Source of the DNA: Onchocerca volvulus
Lineage: Eukaryota > Nematoda > Chromadorea > Rhabditida > Onchocercidae
Reading direction: 5' to 3'
Assembly (NCBI GenBank): GCA_000499405.2
Contig: HG738137.1
Coordinates: 23,876,422 to 23,940,421, forward strand
DNA: 64,000 bases
The notes under the pieces were generated by a model, which worked only from the letters and a program-made list of their open reading frames with translations, did no database searches and was not told where the DNA came from. Shown one piece after another: positions 34,640 to 47,187 of the stretch (position 1 is its first letter; each line of letters starts with the position of its first letter). The position numbers and the translations under genes are program-made.

Positions 34640-36125
34640 TATTTTGATTACATTTACTTTACTGTTATTTGTTATTTATCGATTAAAAAAAAAAAAAAAA
34701 AAAAAGAGAAAGAGATTAATTTATTGTTAAATTGCTAAATTTATTCATTGAAAAATGGAAGTGCTACTACTGTAATTTTATCGTTATTATTATAGCATAT
34801 TTATTTTATTGCAATGTATGCAATAAGATGTCATTAACATGAGGACATCAATTTAAAGATAAAATAGCATGAATATTAGTGAAAATACATATTTGATAAG
34901 AGATTACGGTAATATAAAACTCTACATAACATACTGTTGTATGAGAATGATTTTGACAGGCGAATAATTCTGGAAAATGACTGAAAAAACAGAAAAGAAT
35001 AAAAGCAATGAAAAACAAATAAAATTTAGAGTTTAACATGACAAAATGACGTGATAACGTAAGGTCATTAAGCTGTGATACTTTGAAAACAAAAATACGT
35101 CAGCAGTTATGTAGGATTATATGTCAATATAACGTTTGTACGAATCAGAGGATAACAATTAATTATTAACTGATTTTACATATGAAATCTAATTTTTATT
35201 TACGAATTTTATCGCAAAATAAACTTCAGGCCATAGTTTAAGTTTTTGATTAGGACAACAAAGACTTATTTCTTACTTTATGATGCTCCTTCAAATAAAT
35301 TCTACACTTTATTTGATTAAATCCTGGTTTGAAACAAACCAAGATAGTTACTTGGAGCAAGTGAAATCAAAACTTTTTAAGATTATCAATCTGTCAAATA
35401 TTCTGAATAACTTTAAGAGCACATATTTAATTCTGTCCATTCTTATTCAATCAAAAAGTTAAAAAATAAAGCAAAACAAATAGTTACAATGTCTATAAGA
35501 AAAAATTATTTAAATGATAAAAATGAAGAACATTTCACACAAATGTCTGCCAAGTTAAAATTTCAAATTTTCTTCAAAAAAAAAAAAAAAAAAAAGTTTT
35601 ATTTGATCATTTGAAGAAAAAACAAATAAAATTTCAAATTCTTGGGAAAAATTAATTTAATCATTTGAAGAAAAAGCGGAAAAAAACCAATAAATTTGAT
35701 AAAATAAAGGGATAAAATGAAGAAGTTAAATTTGATTTACATCTGAAATTTAGTAAAAATTGAAATCGTGAAAGAATAATCAGAAAATTGCTCCTATTTT
35801 TGACTATTTATGCCATCAAATATATCGTAGGCGACAATTTTGATATAAATATTTGTGTCACAAATGATTGCTTGCTTGTATCTTTTAAATTTTTATTTTA
35901 TTTTTTACATGAAATAATGTCATTTGCTAATGCAAATAAAGAGAACGGTTGTTGTTGTCAGTCAAAATTTCCACTTTATTTCACATTTGCTTTTAACTGT
36001 ATTTTAGCAAATTACTTTTTTTTTTCTTCCTTCCGATCTCCCATGATAAATATGTAAATTTAATATATTATGCAAAATTTTTCGTTTAAATAAATGAATG
36101 AATTATTTAAAAGAATTGAAAGCTT

Positions 36126-36187
36126 TTCATTTTGACATAACATTTTATAAATAAAATTCATTTTGACATAAAATTTTATAAATAAAA
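36126..36187. repeat. 31 bp tandem duplication
   Basis: Two adjacent copies of a 31-base unit beginning TTCATTTTGACATAA and ending TTTTATAAATAAAA differ at one base (ACATT versus AAATT). Confidence 0.85.
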
Positions 36188-37413
36188 TAAACAATGCTTA
36201 ATTTTCATGCTGATCTTTGATTGCTTATTATTTAATTCTGTATGATCATTGAACTTTTTTTTTTATCTATTTCACGAATAATATGAAAAGCTTGATGGAT
36301 TTCATGAATTTAAATTGTCGTAAAAAATGAAAAATTGCTTTAAATATTGGAATGATTAACTTTATGATAAATTAGCAGCGATTATTCAAAATATTTGAGG
36401 CGATAAGAGAAATAACATGAGAGAAATACAACAAGAGAGATATGCTATAATTTTACTACAATTATGTTATTATATATCTTTCTTCTGTTTTCTAAATTAA
36501 TTAACCGGATCCAATTAAACGAACCGGATCCGACAAATTAATAGGAATAATTATATGACTGTAAATGCTTCATGTATAATTGACTTCTTAATTTTGTTCT
36601 AAAATCAATTCTAATATATTCTAACAATAATATTTTTGATGAATTTATCACAACAATGACTTGCCGAAACGATTATTGATAATTTTAATAGAAGTATCTA
36701 AAAAAAACAAATTCTAAAGTAACCGATAAAAATAATCCGAAATGGAAAAAATATTTAAATAAAATTCGAAATAAAAATTAAAATGCAAATAATCAAACAT
36801 AAATTACGCAGAGAGAAAAAATTATCTTATAATATTATAATTCAAAATTTTGTAATTTTCCTTTTTGTTTTACAAATTTTATAATAATCATTTGTCATTA
36901 AATCTTTCTTGCTTTCTTTTCTTTTTTTTTTGCAAGCCAAATTTAGGCTTTACTTTCTTCTATCCATCTCTTTTATTATTAATAATTTTATTACTATGAA
37001 TTTATTTTGAATCCTTTTTCGTCTAATTTCACACTATCTAATTTATTTTTCCTTCCATTTTTTGAATTTAAACAAATTAAGGACGAAATTAGCCTTATTC
37101 CATGATCGCTTGCTATTTAATAAATACCAAAAGATTCATCTCACCAAAGTCCCATTTCGATGTTTTTTTTTTTTTTTTTTATTTTTTGCTGAAAAGAAAA
37201 AAATTGAAAATTTTAAATCTAATTATAATTATTACCAAAGCAATCCAATTATTCGGTGTAATATATATCTATCTATAAGTGATTGCTTATCTCAATATTA
37301 TGTTTTACTTATAAAAATTTCTCGAAAAAATTTAGTGCCAAATGATAACGGAATTGATAATAAATTTGTCATTTATTTAAAAAATAGTAAAAAATACCAA
37401 ATTTCAAAAAAGG

Positions 37414-37443
37414 ATTGACTGGAAGTTTAAACTTCCAGTCAAT
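37414..37443. repeat. Perfect 30 bp palindrome
   Basis: ATTGACTGGAAGTTT is followed immediately by its exact reverse complement, with no spacer. It is flanked by A-rich and T-rich runs. It lies in the gene-free stretch. Confidence 0.9.
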
Positions 37444-40400
37444 TCTTTTTTTTCCTAGCAAAGTTTAATTTAGTTGGATGAATAATTTGACAGCAAATTC
37501 GTATGAATAAATAATGAAAGAGCAAAAGTATTTTCAAGTAAATAACCCAATTTAAACAGATAAATAGAATGATTTCATGATAAGAGAAATTTTTTTCTAC
37601 CAATTTCGTTTTTTTTCTCAAAATTCCTCTCATTTTTCAAGTCTGAATTTTCTCATTGTTTATTCCAAAATTGTTTAAAAGTATGCATTTATTCTACTGT
37701 TCTATTTTTCAGCTATTTGACAATTTTTAATTCTACCAGCAGCTGAACTTTTTTTTAATTTCAAACTTCATTGAATTCATTTATCGAATTATTCGATTTT
37801 AAATTAATTTTCAGTTTTAAATTGACAAAATAAAGATGCTTTTATGTACTTATTTATTATAAAAAAATTGTATATTTACACTCTTTAATTTTAAACTTTA
37901 TTGAATGCATTGATTAAGAATATTTTATTTTAAATTAAATTTACTAATAATTGTATTCAATTAATTTCAACTACATTAAATGCATTTATTTATATCTGAT
38001 AATTTTCTTATATCATTTAGCAACATATTATGAATTTTTTTTTCTACAGCAACTGGTTCAAGGAATTTTATACAGTTAAACTTCACAATATAAACAGTCT
38101 TAAGCATGATATATCAATAAAAATTCATGAAGGCTGAAAAATTGATTAATCCTTTTTTTTAATCAGAAATATTGAAAGCTTAAAGGTAATTGATAAATGA
38201 CTTTTTTACGAAGATCATTCATACAGAGTGAAAAATTATTTCTCCGCAAAAATTCATGAATAATTTTATTATTATCACAAGTCATTTCTTAGGGGGAATT
38301 CTTGATAATTCAAGTGTGAATTGATAAATCTCAATTTTAAAACAAAACGCAATTTGCAGAAACTTTTCACAAAACTATTCATGATCATTTTTCGTCTTTT
38401 TTTTTCTTATTTTCGAATAAGAACACTCAACACAAAATCTTATGATTGAACCATCAAAAAGATATCAATTGAGATATTAGAAAAGTAAAGTTTTTTTTTT
38501 TTTTTGCGAATTTAATTTTCGGGAAAAGTTTTGTTTAATTGAGGTATAAGAGACAATTGAAACATTGAAAAAGTCCGAATTTTTTTCTGCTTTTTTTTTT
38601 GCAAATTAAATTTTCGCAAAAAATTTCGCATTTCTTATTGTTAATTTATATTTTAAAAATAAATAAATCAGGAAAAGATCATTTTATCACAAGAAAATTT
38701 TAATACGTATAAAATGATAGTGATTAGCAATTATCAATTTACAATTACTAATCGAAAAATGTCTTACATTTACCAATTGAACAGATGATAGTTCTGATAA
38801 GCAATGCAATGAATATAATGAAGAATGATAAAATATATAAAGGACACAATAAAATATTCCTAATAAGTGAGAAATAAATATTTGATAAATCAATTTCAAG
38901 CCTAATTTATCATAATTAATTAGAATAATAATTATTATTTGATCAATTTTCTAATTAACTATAAAATATGAAAATTTGAAGTGAACAACGGCACAAATGA
39001 CAGAATTCACCATGAATATATGGAAATTTCACGTGAAATTTCACTGGTTGAGCGAAAAATGCTTATCACATCATTAATTATTTTTTCATTCATGAACTAA
39101 AACTGTTGTCAGCCATACTGTAAAAAATACAACTTAGGTGATAAATGAAATTAATTTTGCAGTAATTTCGTCATTTTTCAACTGCCAATAATTTTACTTT
39201 TTTTTTTCACTCTACAAGTAATTAATATCAAATAACAATAATAGTGTAATTGAATTAATTTGAATTTCATTCAGTAAACAACAAATATAAATTTGGAAGT
39301 AAATTAAAACCATGAAAATCAGCAAAAATTTACATAAGTAATGAAGAAATTGAAAAATTGCAATGATCAATTTATCTCACCATTTTGTCATATCTATTTT
39401 ATCAAAGTAATAGTTTTCCAAAAATGTGCAAGAAATTTGAAATAAAACAAATGAGATTAAAATATATATAAATTGAAATGAAAAGAAGCTTTACATTTAG
39501 AATTGCAATATCAGTCGAAGTTAAAGTGAAGTATTGGATTAAAAAATCAAAAATGAAAAAACAAAAATTGAAATTAAGATTAAGTGAGCCGAAACGAAGA
39601 ATCAATAAAGTTGAAATTAAATGCACTGAATGGAAGTAAATTAGAAAATTAAATGTAAATTAAAGAAATTAAACAAACTAAAATAAAGTAAATTAAATCT
39701 AAACAAACTCGTAAAGAAGGTAATATTACGATAGTGATATAAAATATTTAGCAATAAAAGCAAAAAAGTTTACTAATAATTCTTCTTTTAATCTTTCTAA
39801 TAAATTTGATTTCGTTCTAAATTTCATACACTTTCTGTTAGAGCAAACAACAGGTGATTAATTGATCAACAGTGATTAATTAGTTTCGAACTATCAATCC
39901 TTCTTTCTGTTTTTAATTTTTCTCTTCTGCCCGTTTTTGTTTAGATAAAAAACAAATAAATTCGTCAAAATATAAAGTTTAAATCTACATTAGCAACATA
40001 ACTGAAATTAAAATTTGAACATAAGCAGGTCAAGTTAAATTTTATAAATTCAAGCATAACTTTTGGATTTGAAGCTAAATTAATTCAGGCATTAACAAGT
40101 CTCTATTTAAATTAAATCTTATTGATTTGAGATGAAGCTAAGTGAAATTATCTAAAATAATAATAGCAAAGTATAACGATAAGTCAAAACTTTTGCATTT
40201 TGTATTAATTAAATTGTTAAATTTTGCAAAGTCAAAGTTGTCGATGTCTAGTACAAATTGAAATAAAACGTCAAAATATCATGACAATTTTTTGTATATT
40301 TTATTATAAGATATTAGAAGCATAAACTTATTTATAGCATCATTATTAAAGAATTTAATAATAATCTTCGTTTAATAGATTGCCCGAAAAGTTTTAATTT

Positions 40401-43400
40401 AAACCTTATAAAGCAATCATCAATTGAAGAATGCAACAAAAAAGTTTTATGTCAATAAAAATGGGAAATTATTCGTCAAAAAAAAATCCATCGATAGCTT
40501 TTAATGGAAATGGAATTGATATAATAAGAAATAATTTTGAGTCGGAAAAAAAAAATTAATAAAATAACAGTTCATATATCCCTAACAATTAAACCAAAAA
40601 TGCATATTTCGGATGAAAATGAAAAAAAGAAAAAAAAGACAAGCAATTTCTACGAATAAAAACCTCAAAAATCCATGGAGATTTTATATCCTTGTGTTGT
40701 AAACAAGCTTTTGGATAATATATTCAATTCATTTCAGAAATTATCATGAAATTCGATTCGAATTGGCTTGTAATTTTTAAATCTATCATTTTTTGAAGAA
40801 AACATTGAAATGTCTTGCATTTTTATATAAACTTTCACTTTTAAAAAACTACAATTTTTTTGATTTTAATTTAATCAAAAAGAATGATAAAAGTTTTTAT
40901 AAACAGCCAGCGCTTCATTTCTTCAGAAAAATTGCAAAATTAATTTTCTTCCCTTAAATTTAAGTAAATTTAAACCTTTATTTTAAGATATAGCAAAATT
41001 ACTAATATTCTCTTATGATAATTTCATATTAAGATTAGATTAAATTTTGAACTGATGAAATGTTCGTTCATTCGTTAAATGATACTAAATTTTGGAATTT
41101 TGATAGTTTGAAAAGTTCTCAGAATGTTTTTGAAAACATTTACAAAAGTTACAAATAAAATGATTGATATCCACTTGTCAGATATCATTTACATTCAAAA
41201 TCTAGCTAAAAGCTTTAATTCTTAGAATATATTTGCTAATTATAAAGTTTAATATTTTTCTATCACAACGTCGATTATAAAGTTCAACATTTTCAAGCCG
41301 CAATTTATCTCAATTTTGTTAAACTTCTAAGATCAATATTAATCATTCCCAATTATAAGTCTTTAGTGTTCCTCTAACACATGGATTTAATGAAGCTAAT
41401 TAGAACTAATTCATAAAGAAAATTGCTATCAGTTATAAAATTAAAATTTATCAATTATTAAAGCAGTACGAAAGACAAAAAACTTGATTCTCTTTTAGTT
41501 GAATGATGTAATATAATTTAAATTTATCATTATAATTTTCCAAAGCAAGCGAAATTTAGCACAACACAATTTTTTCAAATAATTACAAAAAATGAAGCAA
41601 TTTGCCAAGTTTAAAATGAAAGAAAAGAAGGATTCTTTAAAATTTGATCGAAATTGTAATACAATAAATCAATTAGTAAATCGATCATTTCAGTTAGTGT
41701 GAAAATAAAAAGATCAAATTTCTATTACATCATAATTTATCAAAATTAAATACTGCGTAATATTTTTGATAGCAGGACAGCAAATTAATCATTTCAATCA
41801 CTCTCTTTTTTTCTCTCATTAAGTTCATTTTTTTTAATGTTAACCGGCCGAGTGTAATTAATTGAAACTGGTCAAAATTTCATGAGAAAATACTTCCAAA
41901 TAAGCATTAATTAATATCACAGAGTAAATCATAAACGTTACAAATTAAACTAATTAGCAAGATTACAGATATATCAGATTAATATATCAGAGTTAAATAT
42001 TACTCGATAATAACTTATTCATAAGCTCGAACTCATACTTTTGTTTAAACATGCAAACTTCTCATAAAGCAATAAATTTTCATTCAGTTAGAAAAAAATG
42101 TGCACGTATATCAATGATTGTTTGTTTTTCTGTATTGTAATTTAAGTTCAAATTTCAAAGACTAAAAAAAAGAGAGAAACAGAATAAATGAATGAAGTAA
42201 AATTTGAATTTTTAAATTTTAGGACATTATAATTAAAAATTTTCGATGAATTTAAGATTATCATTAAATTTATTAAATATATAGATATGGTAATAAAGTT
42301 GATAAAAATTTCTTAATAATGACAAATTGTGTTCGATCGAGTTACTTCAATGATTTCATTTTTTGCAAAAACGGAAATGGTTAAAATAAGAAACAAAAAA
42401 AAAAGTTGATGAATTTATTTATTTCAAAAATTCAAAAAAGGTTTACGTAAGAAGAAAAAGAAAGCTCAAAATAACTTGATATTGCATTACAAAATATAAA
42501 AATAAAAAATCTGTTTGAGAAATCGATGCTCAAAAATTGAAAATGAATTTAAAAAAAAAAAAAAAAAAAAGAGAAAAGGAAAAGAAATCAAAAAAACAAA
42601 AAACAAAGAAATGAAATTGAAGCAAAAATTGATATATTTGTTCAAACAATTGATGGGTAACAATTTTTCATCTCTGTAACCTTTTTTTTTTCTCTTTTTG
42701 TTTTAGCAGTATTGCTTTATCATAATTTTAAAAATAAATTTGTTTTTATTGTGTTGCACCACTTGCATTATAAAGAAATATATTTGAACTTTTCACAAAA
42801 TTAAGAAAAAAAAGCATTTGTAAAAATTCAAGTTTTTTTCTTTAGTTCGATAAAATATAATACTTGGCAGCTCATGCTTAGTTGAAAAAGCAAGTAAGCA
42901 TAAATTTAAAAAAAGCAAAAAACAAAAAAAAAGTTTTTATTTGTCTTTGTTTATTGTTTTTATTGCAGTGCCTTTTTTTTTTAAAAAAAAGAACTTTTTA
43001 AATTTTCTATTCTTATCTTAGTTATTTTAAAATAATTTAATTCATAATTTTCACATAAATCATTCATAATGCCTTTTTTTTAATTTAATTAATCTTTTTA
43101 TTTTTTGTAATTCATTGCTTTTGTTCTTGTGAAATCAAAATATTAAGTGTGATTTTAAACAACAACTATGTGTGCATTATCCATTTATGGTTGTTCAGAA
43201 TTAATTCTCAATCATTTAGAAATAACGAGTGAAATCCAAATGAGTAATTTGATGTAATTAATTTCTGTAATTAATTAGGTTTTAGTTCCAATATGAAGGG
43301 GTAAAATTATTACTTCGAAAGACGTAGATATATCTTGAAATTGATTATGCATAACTAATACAGGTCAGAAAATTGTGCAACAAGTGATTTGCTATTTTTA

Positions 43401-46249
43401 TATTTCGTGAATATCACGGCAATTATTCATTTCGATCTTTTGTACTTAAAAATTTCATTTTTATTATGTAAATTTTCTAATTTTGGTAGTGAAAATTCAC
43501 TCTGACATGTGTTCTAATATCTCAGGATCTTATTTAATTAACAATTTAACAAGATAAATCGCTTTGTAACCAATTCTTAATCAATTAAAATGATAGGATC
43601 TTTAATAAGATGGCTCACGATTATAATAAAAAAAAAAAAAAAAAAATTGAACAAATGAAATATGAGCCTTAGCCTACCGAATAGATCATCACTTGGATTA
43701 TTCGTCTCTTTTGCTTAAAATTGTCCTGGGACATATTAGCCTTTTCCATTTTTCCTTATTTTAGAATGACTGTTATAATTAAAGTTGTTGAAATTTTCTT
43801 TTTATTCAAAAATTCCTGATGCTGTTATAATTTATAATTTTCCTGTGTTATGTGACACTAATTTTTTTAAAAAAATTAAAAAACTATGATATTCAAAAAG
43901 TTAGAACTAAGTTACAGCTTTGGTAACAAAGGTAAATTTCTTTCTCTCTCTTAAAATATTGGGAAAATATAATCAATAAAATTATAAAAAATAATTTTTT
44001 ATTTTCACAGATTTATAATTTTATTATATTAATTGAATGATTAAACAAATTGGAATTTTTAAAATTTCTTTCGCTTTTATCAGATGTTTGTTAAAATTGG
44101 TTGCGCGTGATAATGAAAATGAAAAAAATGGCTAAAATCGAATTAGTAATTCATTAATTTAATTTTTATTGTTATTGTGACGTGAAAAAAAAGATAAATT
44201 ATGGAAGAAAAGAAGCTACTTGAAATAAAAATGTTTTTTTTTTCTTTAAAGAAGAAGTAGAAATTTTTTATTTTATTTAATGCAAATTATTCTTTATCAA
44301 TGCTAGGCAAATAAGGAATTAATATTTAGTCATTCTATCCTAATTTATTGTATTATTAATTTATTTTAAAACTTAACATTCTAATAATAGATTGGTAACA
44401 GATTAATTTACGATTACAACAGCAAAGGCTAGGATAATGTGTATGGGATTCAGCTGATAAGAATGAAAATTAAGAAATTATCATAAAAAATTTATTGACA
44501 ATGAAATTTAGAAAATAATCATGAAAACTTATTCATAACGAAAATTAAAAAATTATTGTTAAGAAAATAGGTTGATAAGAATGAAAGTTCAGAAATTATC
44601 ATTAAAAAATCTGCCTGGTAGAAAGGAAAATTATCATTCAAAGAAAAAAAAATTTGTCGTTTTTTCGAATAGCGAAAATGCAGTCAATAACGATTATTTT
44701 ACAAAATATGTGTTATATTTTTCCTTGTGTTCTTTTAGTTTTTTTAAATTTTTTTTGATGTTTTATGATTTAGTGAAAAAAGAGAACAAACTATTGAAAT
44801 TAGTTTATTCATAAAAATATGTGTTTATACTTAACAAGAAAAAGACACCTTCAGATAATTACAAAAAGCCTACGGGAAATTTTTCGTTCTTAAAGTAACG
44901 AAATAAATGATGCAATTGTTTAAAAAAATCAAACTTGAGTCTATATATACTATCACAACAAATGTGATATTCTTTGAAAGTTTTTCTTGCAACTATTTGT
45001 CATGTTTTTTTCTGAACAATAATCGATTTAAGAAAATGATGATAAAAAAAATCAAATGTTAATCTATTAGCTGGAAAGATCAAGATGAAATTTCAGCTTA
45101 AAACTAAGAATTTTCAGACTTCTCCGGAAAAAAAATCAGTTATGAAGAGAGCTTTTGATTCCTAATTTTTTCTAACATAAGAGAATAAAAACTGTTGAAA
45201 CTGTAAATGATAAAAATTACTGATAAAGCTTTCTCGTCAATATTTTTCTCGGAAAAGTCTACAAATTCTTTGTCTTGCGTTGAAGTGCTGTTTTAATCTT
45301 CGTTGCCAATAGAATGTTTTTCGTCATAAGTTTTTCAAATTTCACAAATATTCGTTAGAAAATATCTATAGACTTACATTCACACTTTATAATATAAACA
45401 GGATTTTTCATGTTTCAAAATACACACTATGCAAAAAAGGATCAATGTTTGAAATTTAAAGAAAAAAAGTATTTTTTATCAGATTTTCAATTTATCAATT
45501 TTAATTTACCAAATTTAATTTTTTTTATGTAAATAAAATTTTCCATCATTATTAAATGGATTAGATAAATTCGGAATAATTAAATTAGTTTGGCTAACGT
45601 TTATTTTGTAATTGTGAAGAAGGAATTTCCTACTCCTTTCACCATGTTATGTATCTTTTGATAATATAAAAATCGGAAAATTTTTTTCCTTTATAAAACT
45701 TTTGCTTTATTCTAACAATTTTTCACATCTTTCTATCAGAAAAAATTGGCTAGCAGCTTATTTATAAATAATATATAAGTTCTCAGCTAAAAAAAAAAAA
45801 AAAGGACTCTTGTCTTTCTGTTCTCATTTACTCATTTTCTTACCTACGAATTATAAAATTATAAAAAAAGCTTCCTGTATCTTTATCATTATTACACATG
45901 AAAGAATATCTTTTTAACTTTCTCTAAAAAATAAACATTTAAGCTTAATCTTTATAGTGACACTTTTTTTTTGGCTTAGTATATCTCTAAATAATTCACT
46001 ATAGTCAGTCTTTCATTATATCAACAGAACAGTTAAATTAAATGAATTCGGATAGAAAGCAAAAACTTTCAAACATTAATTTATCAAATATTCAAGCTAA
46101 AAATTTGAAACCTGACAATGACAATTACAAATATATTTCTCATATATTTGAAAGCGACACTTTTGAAATCATTATTTCCAATTAAAATTAGCGATATGAG
46201 GACAGCTAATGATATGATGACAGTTTTTTTAGCAATATTTAGATTGAAT

Positions 46250-46455
46250 TTGTTATCACATTCATCACATTTCAATGGTCTTATGCCCGTATGTGTCCGC
46301 TCATAATCACTCAGATTACCGCGCTCTTTAAATCCTTTACCACATTGACCACATATGAACAGTCGTTCTTCCGCGTCTTCTTTTTCATGATTTATCAAAT
46401 TGTTCGAATATTTGAATGCTTCGTCGCATAGCTTACACTTTTGTACAGGGAGAAT
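46250..46455 (-). pseudogene. Degenerate C2H2 zinc-finger fragment
   Basis: The minus strand reads three consecutive finger-like units in one frame. The first, CKLCDEAFKYSNNLINHEK, lacks its second His. The second, CGQCGKGFKERGNLSDYERT, has Tyr where the first zinc-binding His belongs. A canonical linker HTGIRPLKCDECDNKF then leads into a third finger that dissolves into hydrophobic residues. A TGA stop lies just upstream near 46460, and no splice-compatible neighbours are evident. C2H2 fingers normally bind DNA, but none of the three is complete, so I treat this as a decayed copy. A divergent exon of a larger gene is the alternative. Confidence 0.6.
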
Positions 46456-46459
46456 TTTT

Positions 46460-47187
46460 CAACCGATTTGGAACAGTCAGCGACATGGTGACAATTTTTT
46501 CATAGCGCGCACTGCATCCCGTCTTTTGCGTGAAATTTCGTAGGGGGACTGAACTATTTGGCTGAAAAATAGAAAATTGCCGAATGCTTTATAGAAATAA
46601 TTAAGGGTTGCGAGGATGTTCGGTGTATTGTATTAGTCGTTTATTAATCAAGGGGACGGTAGTGATTTCTAAAAAAGAAAAATGAGAAATAGGGTAGTGA
46701 TCGAGATTGGAAGATTTCTTAAAAGAATAAAAATAGCATTATTATAGCGATAGTTAGTGGAATAAGGAAAGTAATGCATGGGAAATGATGTAATTATTGA
46801 AATTAAGAGGTAAAGCATGTGCAAAATAATTTTAATGATATTATGTTTTATTGATAAACTGAAATTTCATGCCAACTGTTCATTTGAATAGTATGAAGTT
46901 ATTTTAAAATATTAAAATATGACAAAGTTCCTGAAAAAAAGAAGAAAAAAAAAAGAAAAAAATAGCTTCAAAAAAGAAAAGTTGAAGAGATTTTTGGAAT
47001 AATTTGAACGGCTGAGATGATTTAAAGTAAAATTGTGTTATAAGTTTGTCAAATTCTAAATGTATCCGAAAGATTTTCTTCTTTTTTTTTTGGGAGAAAT
47101 ATTGGTAAATCTTTTACTGTAGATTTATTTATGGCAATATTTTTATTTCTTTTTTTTCCTAATTATTTACAATTAGCAAAAGGAAAA
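46460..47187. other. Intergenic, 5' flank of RABGGTA
   Basis: No coding exon seen. A TTTACAATTAG just 11 bases before the RABGGTA start codon could serve as a cis- or spliced-leader trans-splice acceptor; that is inference. Confidence 0.4.

Larger units (their letters stand above)
34640..46080. other. 11 kb AT-rich stretch without a supported gene
   Basis: This lies upstream of the degenerin start codon and downstream (minus sense) of the zinc-finger fragment. Open frames are short and low-complexity (Lys/Asn/Ile/Phe), and none shows splice partners or a family motif. It may contain regulatory DNA or unseen 5' exons of the degenerin. The only structured elements I find are the tandem duplication at 36126 and the palindrome at 37414. 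Confidence 0.5.
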
